Source: Nitrosospira multiformis
Lineage (GTDB): Bacteria; Pseudomonadota; Gammaproteobacteria; Burkholderiales; Nitrosomonadaceae
NCBI RefSeq assembly: GCF_003050865.1
Contig: NZ_QAOK01000006.1
Span: 1 to 64,000 of the forward strand
Length of the DNA: 64,000 nucleotides
Reading direction: 5' to 3'
The position numbers were made by a program, and so were the translations under genes. Of the stretch, positions 46,010-54,568 are shown one piece after another; the stretch's first letter is position 1, and each line of letters opens with the position of its first letter. The notes below the pieces were generated by a model. It saw nothing but the letters and a program-made list of their open reading frames with translations. It was not told the DNA's origin and did no database searches.

Positions 46010-46143
46010 TACGCCCGGCGGGTCAATTGGTTTTCGATAAGTGGCCTGATTGGTACGCCAGGCGGGTCAATTCCGGGAATGCTAAAAATAATTGGTACGC
46101 CCAGCGGGTCAATCATCGCGCAATTGATACGCTCGGCGTACCA
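46010..46143. repeat. Iteron-like repeats, three direct and one inverted
   Basis: TACGCC-[c/a]-[g/a]-GCGGGTCAAT occurs at 46010, 46054 and 46096 (spacings 44 and 42 bp), and a diverged copy is inverted at 46121-46143 at the 3' end of the next gene. The spacing of about four helical turns keeps sites on one face of the DNA. Could be a replication or regulator binding array. Confidence 0.7.
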
Positions 46144-46631
46144 CCATTTATGGCGTTTGCATCGGCAACTTGCAACGCCGTCCCAGTACCTGAAAGAAGG
46201 GGCACCACTTTTAGTTTTGGCATGGCGGGCAATGGCTCGTTTTTCTTCCAAGTGCCCCTTGGGCTACTGGTAGACCGTACGTCCAATTTTCCCTTGCAAT
46301 CGTCTATGGCATAAAAGGTCAATCCGTAGAGGCTTGCCTTGTGTCTGCCGCCCTGTCGAGTGACTTCCACCCAATCGCCTTCCTTCAGCTCTTTAAGGGC
46401 CTTGTTGAGCGTTTCCTTTGACTTCCATCCTCTGCCTCGCATTATTGTCCATGCAGCGCACAAATCGCCGTTGTTATCCCCTTTGTATTGGGCCAACAGA
46501 TCAATTAACAATTTGACCGCATGGGCTGAAAGGTGGGTAAATCCCCGGCTCCTTATGACTGCAAAAGGCAGGGGCGCGAAGCCGCCACCCTCTCGTTTTA
46601 TTTGGGAACTTTTAAATCGGTTTTTTCCCAT
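46113..46631 (-). CDS. Island helix-turn-helix protein, hypothetical
   Basis: A 172-residue protein. Residues 20-110 look like a winged-helix fold (FAVIRSRGFTHLSAHAVKLL, WTIMRGRGWKSKETLNKALK, DWVEVTRQGGRHKASLYGLT), as in small replication- or regulation-linked proteins of P4-like islands in betaproteobacteria. The C-terminal tail is Gly/Ser/Thr rich (PLLSGTGTALQV, NGGTPSVSIAR) and ends inside the iteron-like array. Function unknown. Confidence 0.7.
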   Translation of the reverse strand: MGKNRFKSSQIKREGGGFAPLPFAVIRSRGFTHLSAHAVKLLIDLLAQYKGDNNGDLCAAWTIMRGRGWKSKETLNKALKELKEGDWVEVTRQGGRHKASLYGLTFYAIDDCKGKLDVRSTSSPRGTWKKNEPLPAMPKLKVVPLLSGTGTALQVADANAINGGTPSVSIAR

Positions 46632-46634
46632 CGC

Positions 46635-46778
46635 CTACTCATCCGCCAAGCGCGAAAGGAAGCAGTACACTCCCCATAGCTCCGTTAAAGACAGCCCGGC
46701 CACATCGTCACTTATGCCTAGATCAGAGAATCGCACCAGGAGGACTTGCAAGCGTTCCAGCCAGTTTTCATCACTCAT
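46635..46778 (-). CDS. Small island protein, hypothetical
   Basis: A 47-residue protein (MSDENWLERLQVLLVRFSDL, GISDDVAGLSLTELWGVYCF). I chose ATG 46778, which overlaps the previous stop as ATGAGTGA, rather than the longer frame from 46877 that would lie inside the upstream gene. It is mostly helical and unrecognised. Confidence 0.6.
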   Translation of the reverse strand: MSDENWLERLQVLLVRFSDLGISDDVAGLSLTELWGVYCFLSRLADE

Positions 46779-47085
46779 GGTCCGCCTCCTGGCACCTTTT
46801 AACCAGTCGAGCCATTCGGGAGCCTGTTTGCTTTGCTCTTTCCAAGGCTCTTTGGATACGCGAGTGCCGCGTTGCAATGGCAGGGCTTATTCGATGTATA
46901 ACCTCACCGAGTTCCTCCAGCCCCGCCCCCTCAAATAATGCCTGAGACCCACGCTTCACGCTTTCAGAGAGGTAAAAGCAGGTGGAATCTTCTTTATGGT
47001 TGAAACGTCGAGCCCAAACAGGGTCGAGGGGACATACCGGCGCATTGCAAGATTGGAACTTGGGGCAATCTGACAAGGAGATCAT
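46771..47085 (-). CDS. Conserved island cysteine-rich protein
   Basis: A 104-residue protein whose N-terminus carries CPKFQSCNAPVCPLDPVWAR and later STCFYLSESVKRG. This Cys pattern (Cys7, 13, 18 and 36) is a recurrent small protein of P4-type islands and suggests metal binding. The C-terminal half is basic and helical (RHSRIQRALERAKQTGSRMA). Its start overlaps the alpA stop by one base. Confidence 0.75.
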   Translation of the reverse strand: MISLSDCPKFQSCNAPVCPLDPVWARRFNHKEDSTCFYLSESVKRGSQALFEGAGLEELGEVIHRISPAIATRHSRIQRALERAKQTGSRMARLVKRCQEADHE

Positions 47086-47318
47086 CAGGCAGCCTCCTGG
47101 CCGGAAGCCAGCCTTTCAATTAATGCTCGAATGCCGTCTACATGCCAAGCGGTCACTCGAGGCCCGAGTTTCACGGGTTGAGGAAAGCGTCCAGATTTGA
47201 CCCCCGCCCACCAGGTAGATTTGCTTACAGGGATTACAGCGGGAATAGGAGGTTTTGCTTTCGGATTGCCAATAATTTGCGGCAAGCGCAAATAACCGGC
47301 TTCAGGTAATTGATGCAT
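47085..47318 (-). CDS. AlpA-family phage/island transcription regulator
   Basis: A 77-residue helix-turn-helix protein (AVIPVSKSTWWAGVKSGRFP, QPVKLGPRVTAWHVDGIRAL). It matches AlpA/excisionase-like regulators that switch on the island integrase or excision. Its start codon lies inside the left copy of a 117-bp tandem duplication, which also duplicates the presumed promoter and leader. Confidence 0.87.
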   Translation of the reverse strand: MHQLPEAGYLRLPQIIGNPKAKPPIPAVIPVSKSTWWAGVKSGRFPQPVKLGPRVTAWHVDGIRALIERLASGQEAA

Positions 47319-47509
47319 TGTGGATTACTCCCGTCTAAATAAGGTCAGTACCGGCCGACGGGGAAAAAAGATAGCTAATCCAGCAATCAATCAATCAAAC
47401 GATCAATGCGAACCGGCTTCAGGTAATTGATGCATTGTGGATTACTCCCGTCTAAAGAAGGTTAATGCCGGCCCACGGGAAAAAAGATAGCTTATCCAGC
47501 AAGCAATCA
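47294..47509. repeat. 117-bp tandem duplication over the alpA start region
   Basis: Copy 1 is 47294-47410 and copy 2 is 47411 to about 47509. The first 46 bases are identical, then scattered changes accumulate. Copy 2 carries a second alpA start (ATG at 47435) that reads MHQLPEAGSH then stops, a 10-codon decoy ORF. Confidence 0.9.
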
Positions 47510-47579
47510 AAACGGAAAGGGGTTTCCGTTTAACGGTGTCACACTTCGGAAACCAGCATCAACACTGGTGTTTAGGGGA

Positions 47580-48311
47580 TCATTGTTCTTCCGGCTTGCG
47601 CCCGGTTGGCGCCCACTCAGGACGAATGAGGGTTGCGGCTTTTTTGGCAAGAGTTGGTGAAAATCCGTGTTGCTCAAACCATACCGCGACTTTCGCATTG
47701 TCGGGATGTGTGTCCCGGTCGTTTCGGTCGGCGTTTGCCCAGAATTTCTCCGCACCCTGATTCATTCTTATCAGTTTGTCAGAAACATAGTCCCGGTCAG
47801 TTGATCTTCTATTTTTCCACGCGCCGGTTTCCCCCGGCATCGCGAATCCCTCGATGATGGTCACGCGCAACTCCGACGGGATCATAGGCGAATAACTCAG
47901 CTCCCGGTCACCCTCGCGTTCTTCTAGTCGAATGTGACTCTCTGAACCGTAGAAGCGGGTGAAAACTTGCTCGAATTCATCTTTCCAGACGAATACACCA
48001 GCCGGGAGAAGCGGTATGGAATCGCGCCGCCAAACAAGGTTATTCTCATCTTTAATCTTTTCATCCGATTGGAGCTTGTCGGACAAGGCTTGCAAACCCC
48101 ACGCAATACCATCCCATTCTTTTGGCAGCATCTTCGCCGCCTTGCCATTGGGAAGCAGATGATAAGCGTTAAGACCTTTGAATTTTTTCGGTAAATCGAT
48201 ATTCGCCAAGGATGCAGCCACATTAATTGGGGACATTAGCCAGCCCGTAATGAAAGGTATTGCGCGAACTGGAATTGCTTCTCGACCCTCGGTAAATAGG
48301 ATGACATTCAT
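47580..48311 (-). CDS. Island hypothetical protein
   Basis: A 243-residue soluble protein (MNVILFTEGREAIPVRAIPF, LPKEWDGIAWGLQALSDKLQ, ILFxAGVFVWKDEFEQVF region, PDNAKVAVWFEQHGFSPTLA). Segments near the C-terminus look like the hypothetical proteins that accompany AlpA and integrases in proteobacterial islands. No catalytic motif is evident. ATG 48311 was taken as start since the upstream 42 codons are Cys/Arg-rich without family resemblance. Divergent from the restriction-modification genes; the 119 bp between must hold both promoters. Confidence 0.7.
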   Translation of the reverse strand: MNVILFTEGREAIPVRAIPFITGWLMSPINVAASLANIDLPKKFKGLNAYHLLPNGKAAKMLPKEWDGIAWGLQALSDKLQSDEKIKDENNLVWRRDSIPLLPAGVFVWKDEFEQVFTRFYGSESHIRLEEREGDRELSYSPMIPSELRVTIIEGFAMPGETGAWKNRRSTDRDYVSDKLIRMNQGAEKFWANADRNDRDTHPDNAKVAVWFEQHGFSPTLAKKAATLIRPEWAPTGRKPEEQ

Positions 48312-48430
48312 AATGCATTTGGTTATTGGGAAGCGACTAATCCGACAATAGCCGAACCATGTGCTGATTTTACCGTAGGTGCGGCATGCTATACACTTAC
48401 GCCCATTTTTGAATGTACCAAGAGAAAAGC

Positions 48431-50560
48431 ATGCCAACGGAAATTAAGCTGTCTGATCTTCTGCGCGACACTGAATACAAGCTTACACAATTCACGCCGA
48501 CACAAATTAAAGCCCTAGAGACGAGTATCACTGTCAAGGATAAAGGCAAAAAGCCCACGCCTTTTATCACTTGCCTAGTTCGGGGCAAGCCAATAAAACT
48601 CACGCCTGAAGAGGCCATCCGCCAATTATTTGTGATGGTGTTCAAAAATGACTTAGGCTACCCCGTGGAGCGCATGGAGCTTGAATACGGCGTTGTCTTT
48701 GGTAGAGAGAAAAAGAGGGCAGATATTTGCATTTTTGACGCCTCCAAAACCACCCCCTACATTTTGGCGGAGTTTAAAAAACCGAAACTGAAAGATGGAA
48801 AGGAGCAGCTTAAAAGCTACTGTAATGCCACAGGCGCGCCCATGGGCGTATGGAGCAATGGCGACAGCATCTCGTATTACCATCGAAAAGACCCGAATTA
48901 TTTCGAAGATATTCCGGCCATTCCCTCCGTGCATGAAAAACTCACGGATATTTTGACCGCGCGATGGACGATTGATGACCTTATTAAATTCGACAAGCTA
49001 GTTAATGAGAGAAAGTCCCTCAAAGACCTGATCTTGGAAATGGAAGACGAGGTTTTAGCCAATGCAGGCGTGGACGTTTTCGAGGAACTCTTCAAGCTCA
49101 TATTCACAAAGCTATACGATGAGATGGAAAGCGGGCGGGATAGAAAACGCCACCTCGTTTTTAGAAATTATGGTGAAACAGATACCGAGCTAAAGACCAA
49201 AATCCAGCAACTATTCGATAAAGCTCGTAACAGATGGGAAGGTGTATTTCCAGATGGTGCAAAAATTGATCTGACACCAAGTCACCTTGCGGTGTGCATA
49301 TCGTCACTGGAAGGAGTGAAACTGTTCAACTCCAATCTGGACGTAGTGGACGAAGCGTTCGAATATCTGATTAACAAGAGCAGCAAGGGTGAAAAGGGAC
49401 AATACTTTACCCCGCGCTATGTAATTGATATGTGCGTCAAAATGCTCAATCCGCAGGAGCATGAAACCTTCCTCGATTCGGCCGCAGGCAGTTGTGGCTT
49501 TCCCGTTCACAGCATATTTCATGTCTGGGAAAAGATCATGCAAGATGAAGGGCTCGACAAAAGCCACCTGTTTACCACTGAAGTCAAACTGCCGCGCTGT
49601 ATTGACTATGTGCAAGACAAGGTTTTTGCCATGGATTTTGACGAGAAGGCGGTACGCGTAGGGCGCACCCTCAACCTCATCGCTGGCGATGGTCAAACGA
49701 ACGTCCTGCATCTCAACGCGCTCGACTATGAGCGCTGGGATGAGAAGACCAAAGATGAGGGATGGACGGACATCTACGGGGAAGGCTGGAAGAAGTTGCG
49801 CAAGCTTCGCCGCACCAAGGGCGAAAACAGAGACTTTAATTTTGATGTGCTCATGGCGAATCCCCCCTTCGCAGGGGATATAAAGGAAGCGCGCATTCTG
49901 GCAAAGTACGAACTCGCGCGAACAGTTAGTCTCGACAAAATTAATAATGTGGACGAAAACGCCGCAAACGTCGAGGACGCAACTGAGCGTAACCCCACTT
50001 TCCCCGAGTTTCTGCGCGTCAGCCACGAGACCATCTACAAAATGGCTGATGGTACATACCGCAAGGTAAAAGTGAAGCACCAAAACACCGTCGGGCGCGA
50101 CATTCTTTTTATCGAGCGCAACCTGAACCTCATTAAGCCCGGCGGGCGTATGGCCATTGTGTTGCCGCAAGGCCGTTTCAACAATTCCAGCGATAAAAAT
50201 ATTCGTGAATATCTGGCAGATCATTGCCGGATTTTGGCCGTAGTGGGCTTGCATGGCAACGTCTTCAAGCCGCACACAGGCACCAAGACCAGCGTACTAT
50301 TTGTGCAAAAGTGGCACGATGAACTGTGCCCTCAAGTGGATGACTATCCAGTCTTTTTTGCCACCATGCGCGAGCCGAGCAAAGATAGTTCAGGCGACAA
50401 AATCTATGTGAAGAATGCGGACAGCACAGCACTGCTGGATACTCATGGGCACTTGATCGTGAAGCACGACCTATTTAACCACGACAGTAAAACACAAGAC
50501 GGCATTGCCGAAGCATTTATCGAGTTTGCCAAAAAGGAACAGCTCAGTTTTTTTCGCTAA
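48431..50560 (+). CDS. Fused restriction nuclease-N6-adenine methyltransferase
   Basis: A 709-residue protein. The N-terminal 160 residues are an HsdR_N/PD-(D/E)XK nuclease: RADICIFD supplies Asp and YILAEFKKPK the ExK pair. A helical linker follows, then the HsdM-type methyltransferase: GQYFTPRYVIDMCVKML, SAM motif LDSAAGSCGFPV near 355, and catalytic motif IV NPPF at about 476. There is no helicase/translocase domain. With the S subunit 23 bp downstream it makes a complete two-gene system, as in BcgI-like type IIB enzymes, though the nuclease here resembles type I HsdR_N. ATG 48431 (MPTEIK) fits the family better than the frame's first start. Confidence 0.85.
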   Translation: MPTEIKLSDLLRDTEYKLTQFTPTQIKALETSITVKDKGKKPTPFITCLVRGKPIKLTPEEAIRQLFVMVFKNDLGYPVERMELEYGVVFGREKKRADICIFDASKTTPYILAEFKKPKLKDGKEQLKSYCNATGAPMGVWSNGDSISYYHRKDPNYFEDIPAIPSVHEKLTDILTARWTIDDLIKFDKLVNERKSLKDLILEMEDEVLANAGVDVFEELFKLIFTKLYDEMESGRDRKRHLVFRNYGETDTELKTKIQQLFDKARNRWEGVFPDGAKIDLTPSHLAVCISSLEGVKLFNSNLDVVDEAFEYLINKSSKGEKGQYFTPRYVIDMCVKMLNPQEHETFLDSAAGSCGFPVHSIFHVWEKIMQDEGLDKSHLFTTEVKLPRCIDYVQDKVFAMDFDEKAVRVGRTLNLIAGDGQTNVLHLNALDYERWDEKTKDEGWTDIYGEGWKKLRKLRRTKGENRDFNFDVLMANPPFAGDIKEARILAKYELARTVSLDKINNVDENAANVEDATERNPTFPEFLRVSHETIYKMADGTYRKVKVKHQNTVGRDILFIERNLNLIKPGGRMAIVLPQGRFNNSSDKNIREYLADHCRILAVVGLHGNVFKPHTGTKTSVLFVQKWHDELCPQVDDYPVFFATMREPSKDSSGDKIYVKNADSTALLDTHGHLIVKHDLFNHDSKTQDGIAEAFIEFAKKEQLSFFR

Positions 50561-50583
50561 GCCCTTTCAATGAAGCCAAACAC

Positions 50584-52026
50584 ATGGCGTTGTTGGAAGG
50601 GCAAACTGAATTTTCGATAATTAAGTTTTCGCAACTTGATCATATCAAGCGACGAATTGACGCTGAATTTTACCAGCGACGACATCTGCGACTTCATGCG
50701 CGACTCGCCAAAATTGATAGCATTTCCCTGAAAGAAATCGGCGGAAAACTCGACTGTAGCGCGTTCTATCCTTCAATCGTTGACCAATACAACTTTGAGG
50801 GTGAGGGAATACCATTTTTGCGGGTCAACGAGATTCAAAATGGTCTGGTAAAGATAACTGGCAGTACTGCATTTCTGCCCTCATCTGTACTAGAAAGCAA
50901 TCCATCGACAATTTGTACAGCGTCTCCATTCGACATCATAATCGCCAAAGGCGGTAACTCTTTAGCGAAGCTTGGACTGTTATCTACCGAATTTCCGAAG
51001 TACGCTCTCAGCCGCGACTTGATAGTGATGCGTACCTCAGCCCTGAAAGGAAACAAGTATTTTATTTGGCTATTTCTGCACTCCGATTTTGGGCAGGATT
51101 TACTCTGGAGAACTGCCAGCCAAACTGGACAGCCGCATTTGACGTTACCGTCAATTGAGCAATTGGCTATTCCCCAGTATTCGGAACAATTCGAAGCATC
51201 TGCCGAAACGCTTTACGAGCAGTCAGTTCGATTGAAAAACGACGCAGTGGCCGCGTACAAGCAAGCTGAGATCCTGCTACTCGACACGCTAGGCATGACG
51301 AGTTTTTCGCCGACTACAGAAAGCATCAACGTCAAATCATTCAAGGATTCCTTTACCGCCACGGGACGACTGGATGCGGAGTATTACCAGCCAAAGTATG
51401 AAGATTTCGAGAAAGCAGTAACCCGTCGTTATCCTGCCGGCTTCACAACAATTAATGCTGAGTTTGATTTGATCAAGAAAACTTCGCAGCGCGGAAAATC
51501 TGCATACAATTATATTGAAATCGGTGACGTGAACGTTAGCGACGGAACGGCAAACTTTAATCGCCTAGATGTTGAGGAATTGCCTGCTAATGCTAAGCAG
51601 GAAGTGCGGCGGGGGGACTTATTAATTTCCAAAGTACGGCCCAATCGAGGCGCAGTTGCCATTATCGATTTTGACGACCCTGATTTAATCGTGAGTGGCG
51701 CATTTACGGTGTTGCGAGAGAAAAGCAATTCAGTATTCTCGAACAAGACACTGAAAGTTTTATTGCGTACCAAGGTGTACCGCGAATGGATGTTGAAATT
51801 CAACATTGGTACACAGTACCCAGTTATTCGAGATGAAGATATTTTAAACCTGCCAATTCCAATCATTGATGAGCAAACTCAAGCAAAAATCGCCGCGTTT
51901 GTTGAAGAGAGCGCCCTCCTTAAGACCAAAAGCGAACGCCTATTAGATATTGCTAAACGAGCCGTGGAGATCGCCATTGAGCTCAATGAAAACGAGGGTA
52001 TAGCTTACATAGAGGCAAATTCATGA
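50584..52026 (+). CDS. Restriction-modification specificity subunit S (HsdS-like)
   Basis: Target-recognition subunit of 480 residues with two recognition domains and conserved helical spacers. TRD1 lies about 15-215 and ends in spacer ASAETLYEQSVRLKNDAVAA. TRD2 lies about 260-440 and ends in the second spacer QTQAKIAAFVEESALLKTKS. The repeated opening RIDAEFYQRRHLR and RLDAEYYQPKYED marks the start of each half, predicting a bipartite recognition site. It is co-transcribed with the fused nuclease-methyltransferase and convergent with the integrase, 15 bp apart. Confidence 0.88.
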   Translation: MALLEGQTEFSIIKFSQLDHIKRRIDAEFYQRRHLRLHARLAKIDSISLKEIGGKLDCSAFYPSIVDQYNFEGEGIPFLRVNEIQNGLVKITGSTAFLPSSVLESNPSTICTASPFDIIIAKGGNSLAKLGLLSTEFPKYALSRDLIVMRTSALKGNKYFIWLFLHSDFGQDLLWRTASQTGQPHLTLPSIEQLAIPQYSEQFEASAETLYEQSVRLKNDAVAAYKQAEILLLDTLGMTSFSPTTESINVKSFKDSFTATGRLDAEYYQPKYEDFEKAVTRRYPAGFTTINAEFDLIKKTSQRGKSAYNYIEIGDVNVSDGTANFNRLDVEELPANAKQEVRRGDLLISKVRPNRGAVAIIDFDDPDLIVSGAFTVLREKSNSVFSNKTLKVLLRTKVYREWMLKFNIGTQYPVIRDEDILNLPIPIIDEQTQAKIAAFVEESALLKTKSERLLDIAKRAVEIAIELNENEGIAYIEANS

Positions 52027-52041
52027 GCGAAGGTTTTGATG

Positions 52042-53253
52042 TCATGCCGTCTTATGCAAAGGTATCACGTCAGCCCCAGCCTCCAGCTTGTCCAGATAGT
52101 CCGCCCAGTGCTGCATCATGCGCTTGCGCTCAGGTAGGTATTCCGCGTAGTTGTATGCCGCCCGCACGCCATCCCGCTCAGCATGCGCCAGTTGCCGCTC
52201 AATAGCGTCCCGGTTCCAGCCTTGCTCGTTTAAGAGGGTAGATGCCATGTGTCGGAAACCATGCCCTACAAACTCACCTTTATAACCTAGCCGATGTAAC
52301 GCAGCATTTATCGTGTTGTCGCTCATTGGTTTCGTTGTGGTGCGCGCACTCGGGAAAACATATTTTCCAGCACCGGAAATACAGTACAACTCACGCAGTA
52401 TTGCTACGGCTTGAGTGGAGAGTGGGACTATATGCAATGCATTCATTTTCATGCGCTTAGCAGGTATGCGCCATTCTGCTTTATCCAAGTTGAACTCGCA
52501 CCATTCCGCTTTGCGTAGCTCGCTGGGTCTCACAAACAACATGGGAGCTAAGCGTAGGGCATAACGGGTGGAATATGTCCCGCTGTACCCATCAATAGCG
52601 CGTAGCAATTCGCCTATGGCCTTCGGATCGGTAATAGTGGGGTAGTGTTGCCTGTTCGGCGGTGGAAGAGCACCGCGCAGATCAGTAGACGGATCACGCT
52701 GTGCCCGTCCGGTGGCTATGGCATAGCGGAAAACTTGCCCACAATTCTGGTGAACACGGTGCGCGGTATCCAGGGCACCTCGGCTTTCAACACGACGTAG
52801 CATAGCAAGCAACTCTGGTGCGGTTATCTCCCCAATAGGACGCGCACCGATCCACGGGAATGCGTCAACCTCCAGCCTTCGAATCACCTTGCATGAGTGT
52901 GTGTCAGCCCAATTGGGAGCATGTTTCATAAACCATTCACGGGCGACAATCTCAAAACTGTTTTCAATCACTGCCACACTCGCCTCCTTTTGTGCCTTCT
53001 TTACCGCGCCAGGGTCTGCCTCATTCGCCAACAGTTTGCGCGCCTTTTCGCGTCGCTCCCGTGCGTCTAAGAGACTTACGTCTGGATATACCCCCAAAGC
53101 CAGTAGCTTTTCTACCCCCGCAAAGCGATATTTGAGCCGCCAATACTTCGCGCCGTTCGGTTGCACCAGTAGATACAAACCGCCACCGTCCGATAGCTTC
53201 TGCGGTTTATCGCTCGCTTTCGCCTTTTTTACTTGCAGGTCAGTCAGTGCCAT
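52042..53253 (-). CDS. P4-type tyrosine-recombinase integrase
   Basis: Site-specific integrase of 403 residues. It has the DUF4102 arm-binding domain (MALTDLQVKKAKASDKPQKL, GGGLYLLVQPNGAKYWRLKY), a SAM-like core-binding domain, and the catalytic domain. The catalytic residues are Arg in MLFVRPSELRKAEW, His/Arg in GHGFRHMAS, His in QLAHAERD and Tyr in AAYNYAEYL. ATG 53253 follows AAGGG; the upstream in-frame 21 codons lack family match. It lies next to tRNA-Ala, whose 3' end is the expected integration site. Confidence 0.95.
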   Translation of the reverse strand: MALTDLQVKKAKASDKPQKLSDGGGLYLLVQPNGAKYWRLKYRFAGVEKLLALGVYPDVSLLDARERREKARKLLANEADPGAVKKAQKEASVAVIENSFEIVAREWFMKHAPNWADTHSCKVIRRLEVDAFPWIGARPIGEITAPELLAMLRRVESRGALDTAHRVHQNCGQVFRYAIATGRAQRDPSTDLRGALPPPNRQHYPTITDPKAIGELLRAIDGYSGTYSTRYALRLAPMLFVRPSELRKAEWCEFNLDKAEWRIPAKRMKMNALHIVPLSTQAVAILRELYCISGAGKYVFPSARTTTKPMSDNTINAALHRLGYKGEFVGHGFRHMASTLLNEQGWNRDAIERQLAHAERDGVRAAYNYAEYLPERKRMMQHWADYLDKLEAGADVIPLHKTA

Positions 53254-53277
53254 TTTTACAACCCTTTCTAGTCGTTT

Positions 53278-53326
53278 GGGGGTATCGCTTCCGCATTCTT
53301 TGCTGCATACCCCCAAAGATACCCCC
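53278..53326. repeat. Right-end integrase arm-type sites
   Basis: ATACCCCC boxes at 53307 and 53319 (12-bp spacing) form the 20-mer shared with 45187-45206. A third box is inverted (GGGGGTAT) at 53278-53285. They lie directly before the integrase start, so the enzyme may also regulate itself. Confidence 0.75.
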
Positions 53327-53356
53327 TTTTGAGGGTAGATTTCAATAGATTTCTTA

Positions 53357-53440
53357 GGACTGTATTGGACAAGAAAAAACCCACAAGCGTTTATTCATGT
53401 GGGTTTCATGGACTCTACTGGACTACTTTGGACTGGTTAG
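53357..53440. promoter_or_regulatory. Spaced GGACT repeats, candidate core attachment region
   Basis: GGACT recurs at 11-bp steps (aGGACTgtattGGACaag at 53357, then tGGACTctactGGACTactttGGACT at 53410-53435), ending at the tRNA 3' terminus. Such regularly spaced pentamers next to a tRNA and integrase suggest recombinase binding. The crossover point is not proven. Confidence 0.45.
53373..53406 (-). terminator. Intrinsic terminator of tRNA-Ala
   Basis: Read on the minus strand: AAACCCACA, loop, TGTGGGTTT, then TTTCTT. It is a 9-bp perfect stem with a T-run, 35 bp past the tRNA 3' end. Confidence 0.85.
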
Positions 53441-53516
<76 letters not shown>

Positions 53517-53611
53517 ATTAATTGCATATTTTATAACAAACCGTTGCGCCGTAGTATGACGTCACAGAGCAACAGGAGCTTCAGCCCTAAACTATCTATA
53601 TCTATAACCGC

Positions 53612-54511
53612 TTACACCCAATCCTTCCCAATCAGAAAATCCGTATAGAGCTTATCTTCCACGCTGTCCGGCTCCGGCTTCCAGTCGTAACGCCATTTCA
53701 CGATCGGGGGCAGGGACATGAGGATGGATTCAGTACGACCGCCCGATTGCAGGCCAAAGAGGGTTCCCCGATCCCACACGAGATTGAATTCGACGTAGCG
53801 GCCACGGCGGTAAGCCTGAAAGTCGCGTTCGCGCTCGCCGTAGGGCGTGCTCTTCCGCCGCTCCAGGATCGGGACGTACGCATCCAGGAAGTGATTGCCC
53901 ACACTCTTCGCCAGATTGAAGCAGCTATCAAAGTCGGGTTTACTCAGGTCATCATAGAATATGCCGCCAATACCGCGCGGCTCCCTGCGATGCTTGAGGT
54001 AGAAATATTCGTCGCACCATTTCTTGAAGCGCGGATGGAAATCGTCGCCGAATGGTTGCAGCGCGTTCTTGCAGGTCTGGTGAAAATGCACTGCGTCTTC
54101 TTCAAAGCCGTAATAGGGGGTCAGGTCCATGCCCCCGCCGAACCACCATACCGGCTCGGCCCCTTCCTTGCGCGCTTCCAGATAGCGCACATTGAGATGC
54201 ACGGTAGGGGCATAGGGGTTGCGAGGGTGCAGCACGAGCGACACTCCCATTGCCTCGAAACTCCTTCCCGCCAGTTCCGGTCTGGCAGCGGTAGCGGAGG
54301 CAGGCAGCCCTCCCCCGAACACGTGCGAGTAGTTCACTCCGCCGCGCTCCAGGACATTACCCTCTTCCAGCACGCAACTCAGACCCCCGCCCCCTTCCGG
54401 CCGCTCCCATTCATCACGACGGAAGTGCTTGCCATCGACTTTTTCCATTCCCTCCACGATGCGTTGCTGAAGTCCCGTGAAGAACTCCCGGGCTTGTTGC
54501 GCGGTGCTCAT
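53612..54511 (-). CDS. hemF: Oxygen-dependent coproporphyrinogen-III oxidase
   Basis: Haem-biosynthesis enzyme converting coproporphyrinogen III to protoporphyrinogen IX with O2. The 299 residues match HemF throughout: [71 protein letters not shown] and [15 protein letters not shown], and [20 protein letters not shown] near the C-terminus. ATG 54511 is preferred over an upstream in-frame codon. It follows purD in the same direction, 57 bp downstream. No O2-independent hemN is in view. Confidence 0.97.
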   Translation of the reverse strand: MSTAQQAREFFTGLQQRIVEGMEKVDGKHFRRDEWERPEGGGGLSCVLEEGNVLERGGVNYSHVFGGGLPASATAARPELAGRSFEAMGVSLVLHPRNPYAPTVHLNVRYLEARKEGAEPVWWFGGGMDLTPYYGFEEDAVHFHQTCKNALQPFGDDFHPRFKKWCDEYFYLKHRREPRGIGGIFYDDLSKPDFDSCFNLAKSVGNHFLDAYVPILERRKSTPYGERERDFQAYRRGRYVEFNLVWDRGTLFGLQSGGRTESILMSLPPIVKWRYDWKPEPDSVEDKLYTDFLIGKDWV

Positions 54512-54568
54512 GCGATCTCCCATAGACTTGTCTGCTGCTGATTCTTTTTTTCTTTCACCTGTCCACTG

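Noticed and set aside
46010-46143. CRISPR array
   Set aside because: Only three direct copies with diverged units, spacers of about 25 bases that are not unique cargo-like, and no cas gene in the window.
45904-46251. 115-codon minus-strand frame across the iteron-like array
   Set aside because: Its repetitive PPGVPI segments come from the DNA repeats, it overlaps the HTH gene in another frame, and it lacks a ribosome-binding site.
47294-47509. Island attachment-site duplication
   Set aside because: The two copies are adjacent in tandem and include the alpA start, so they are a local duplication rather than att sites flanking an element.
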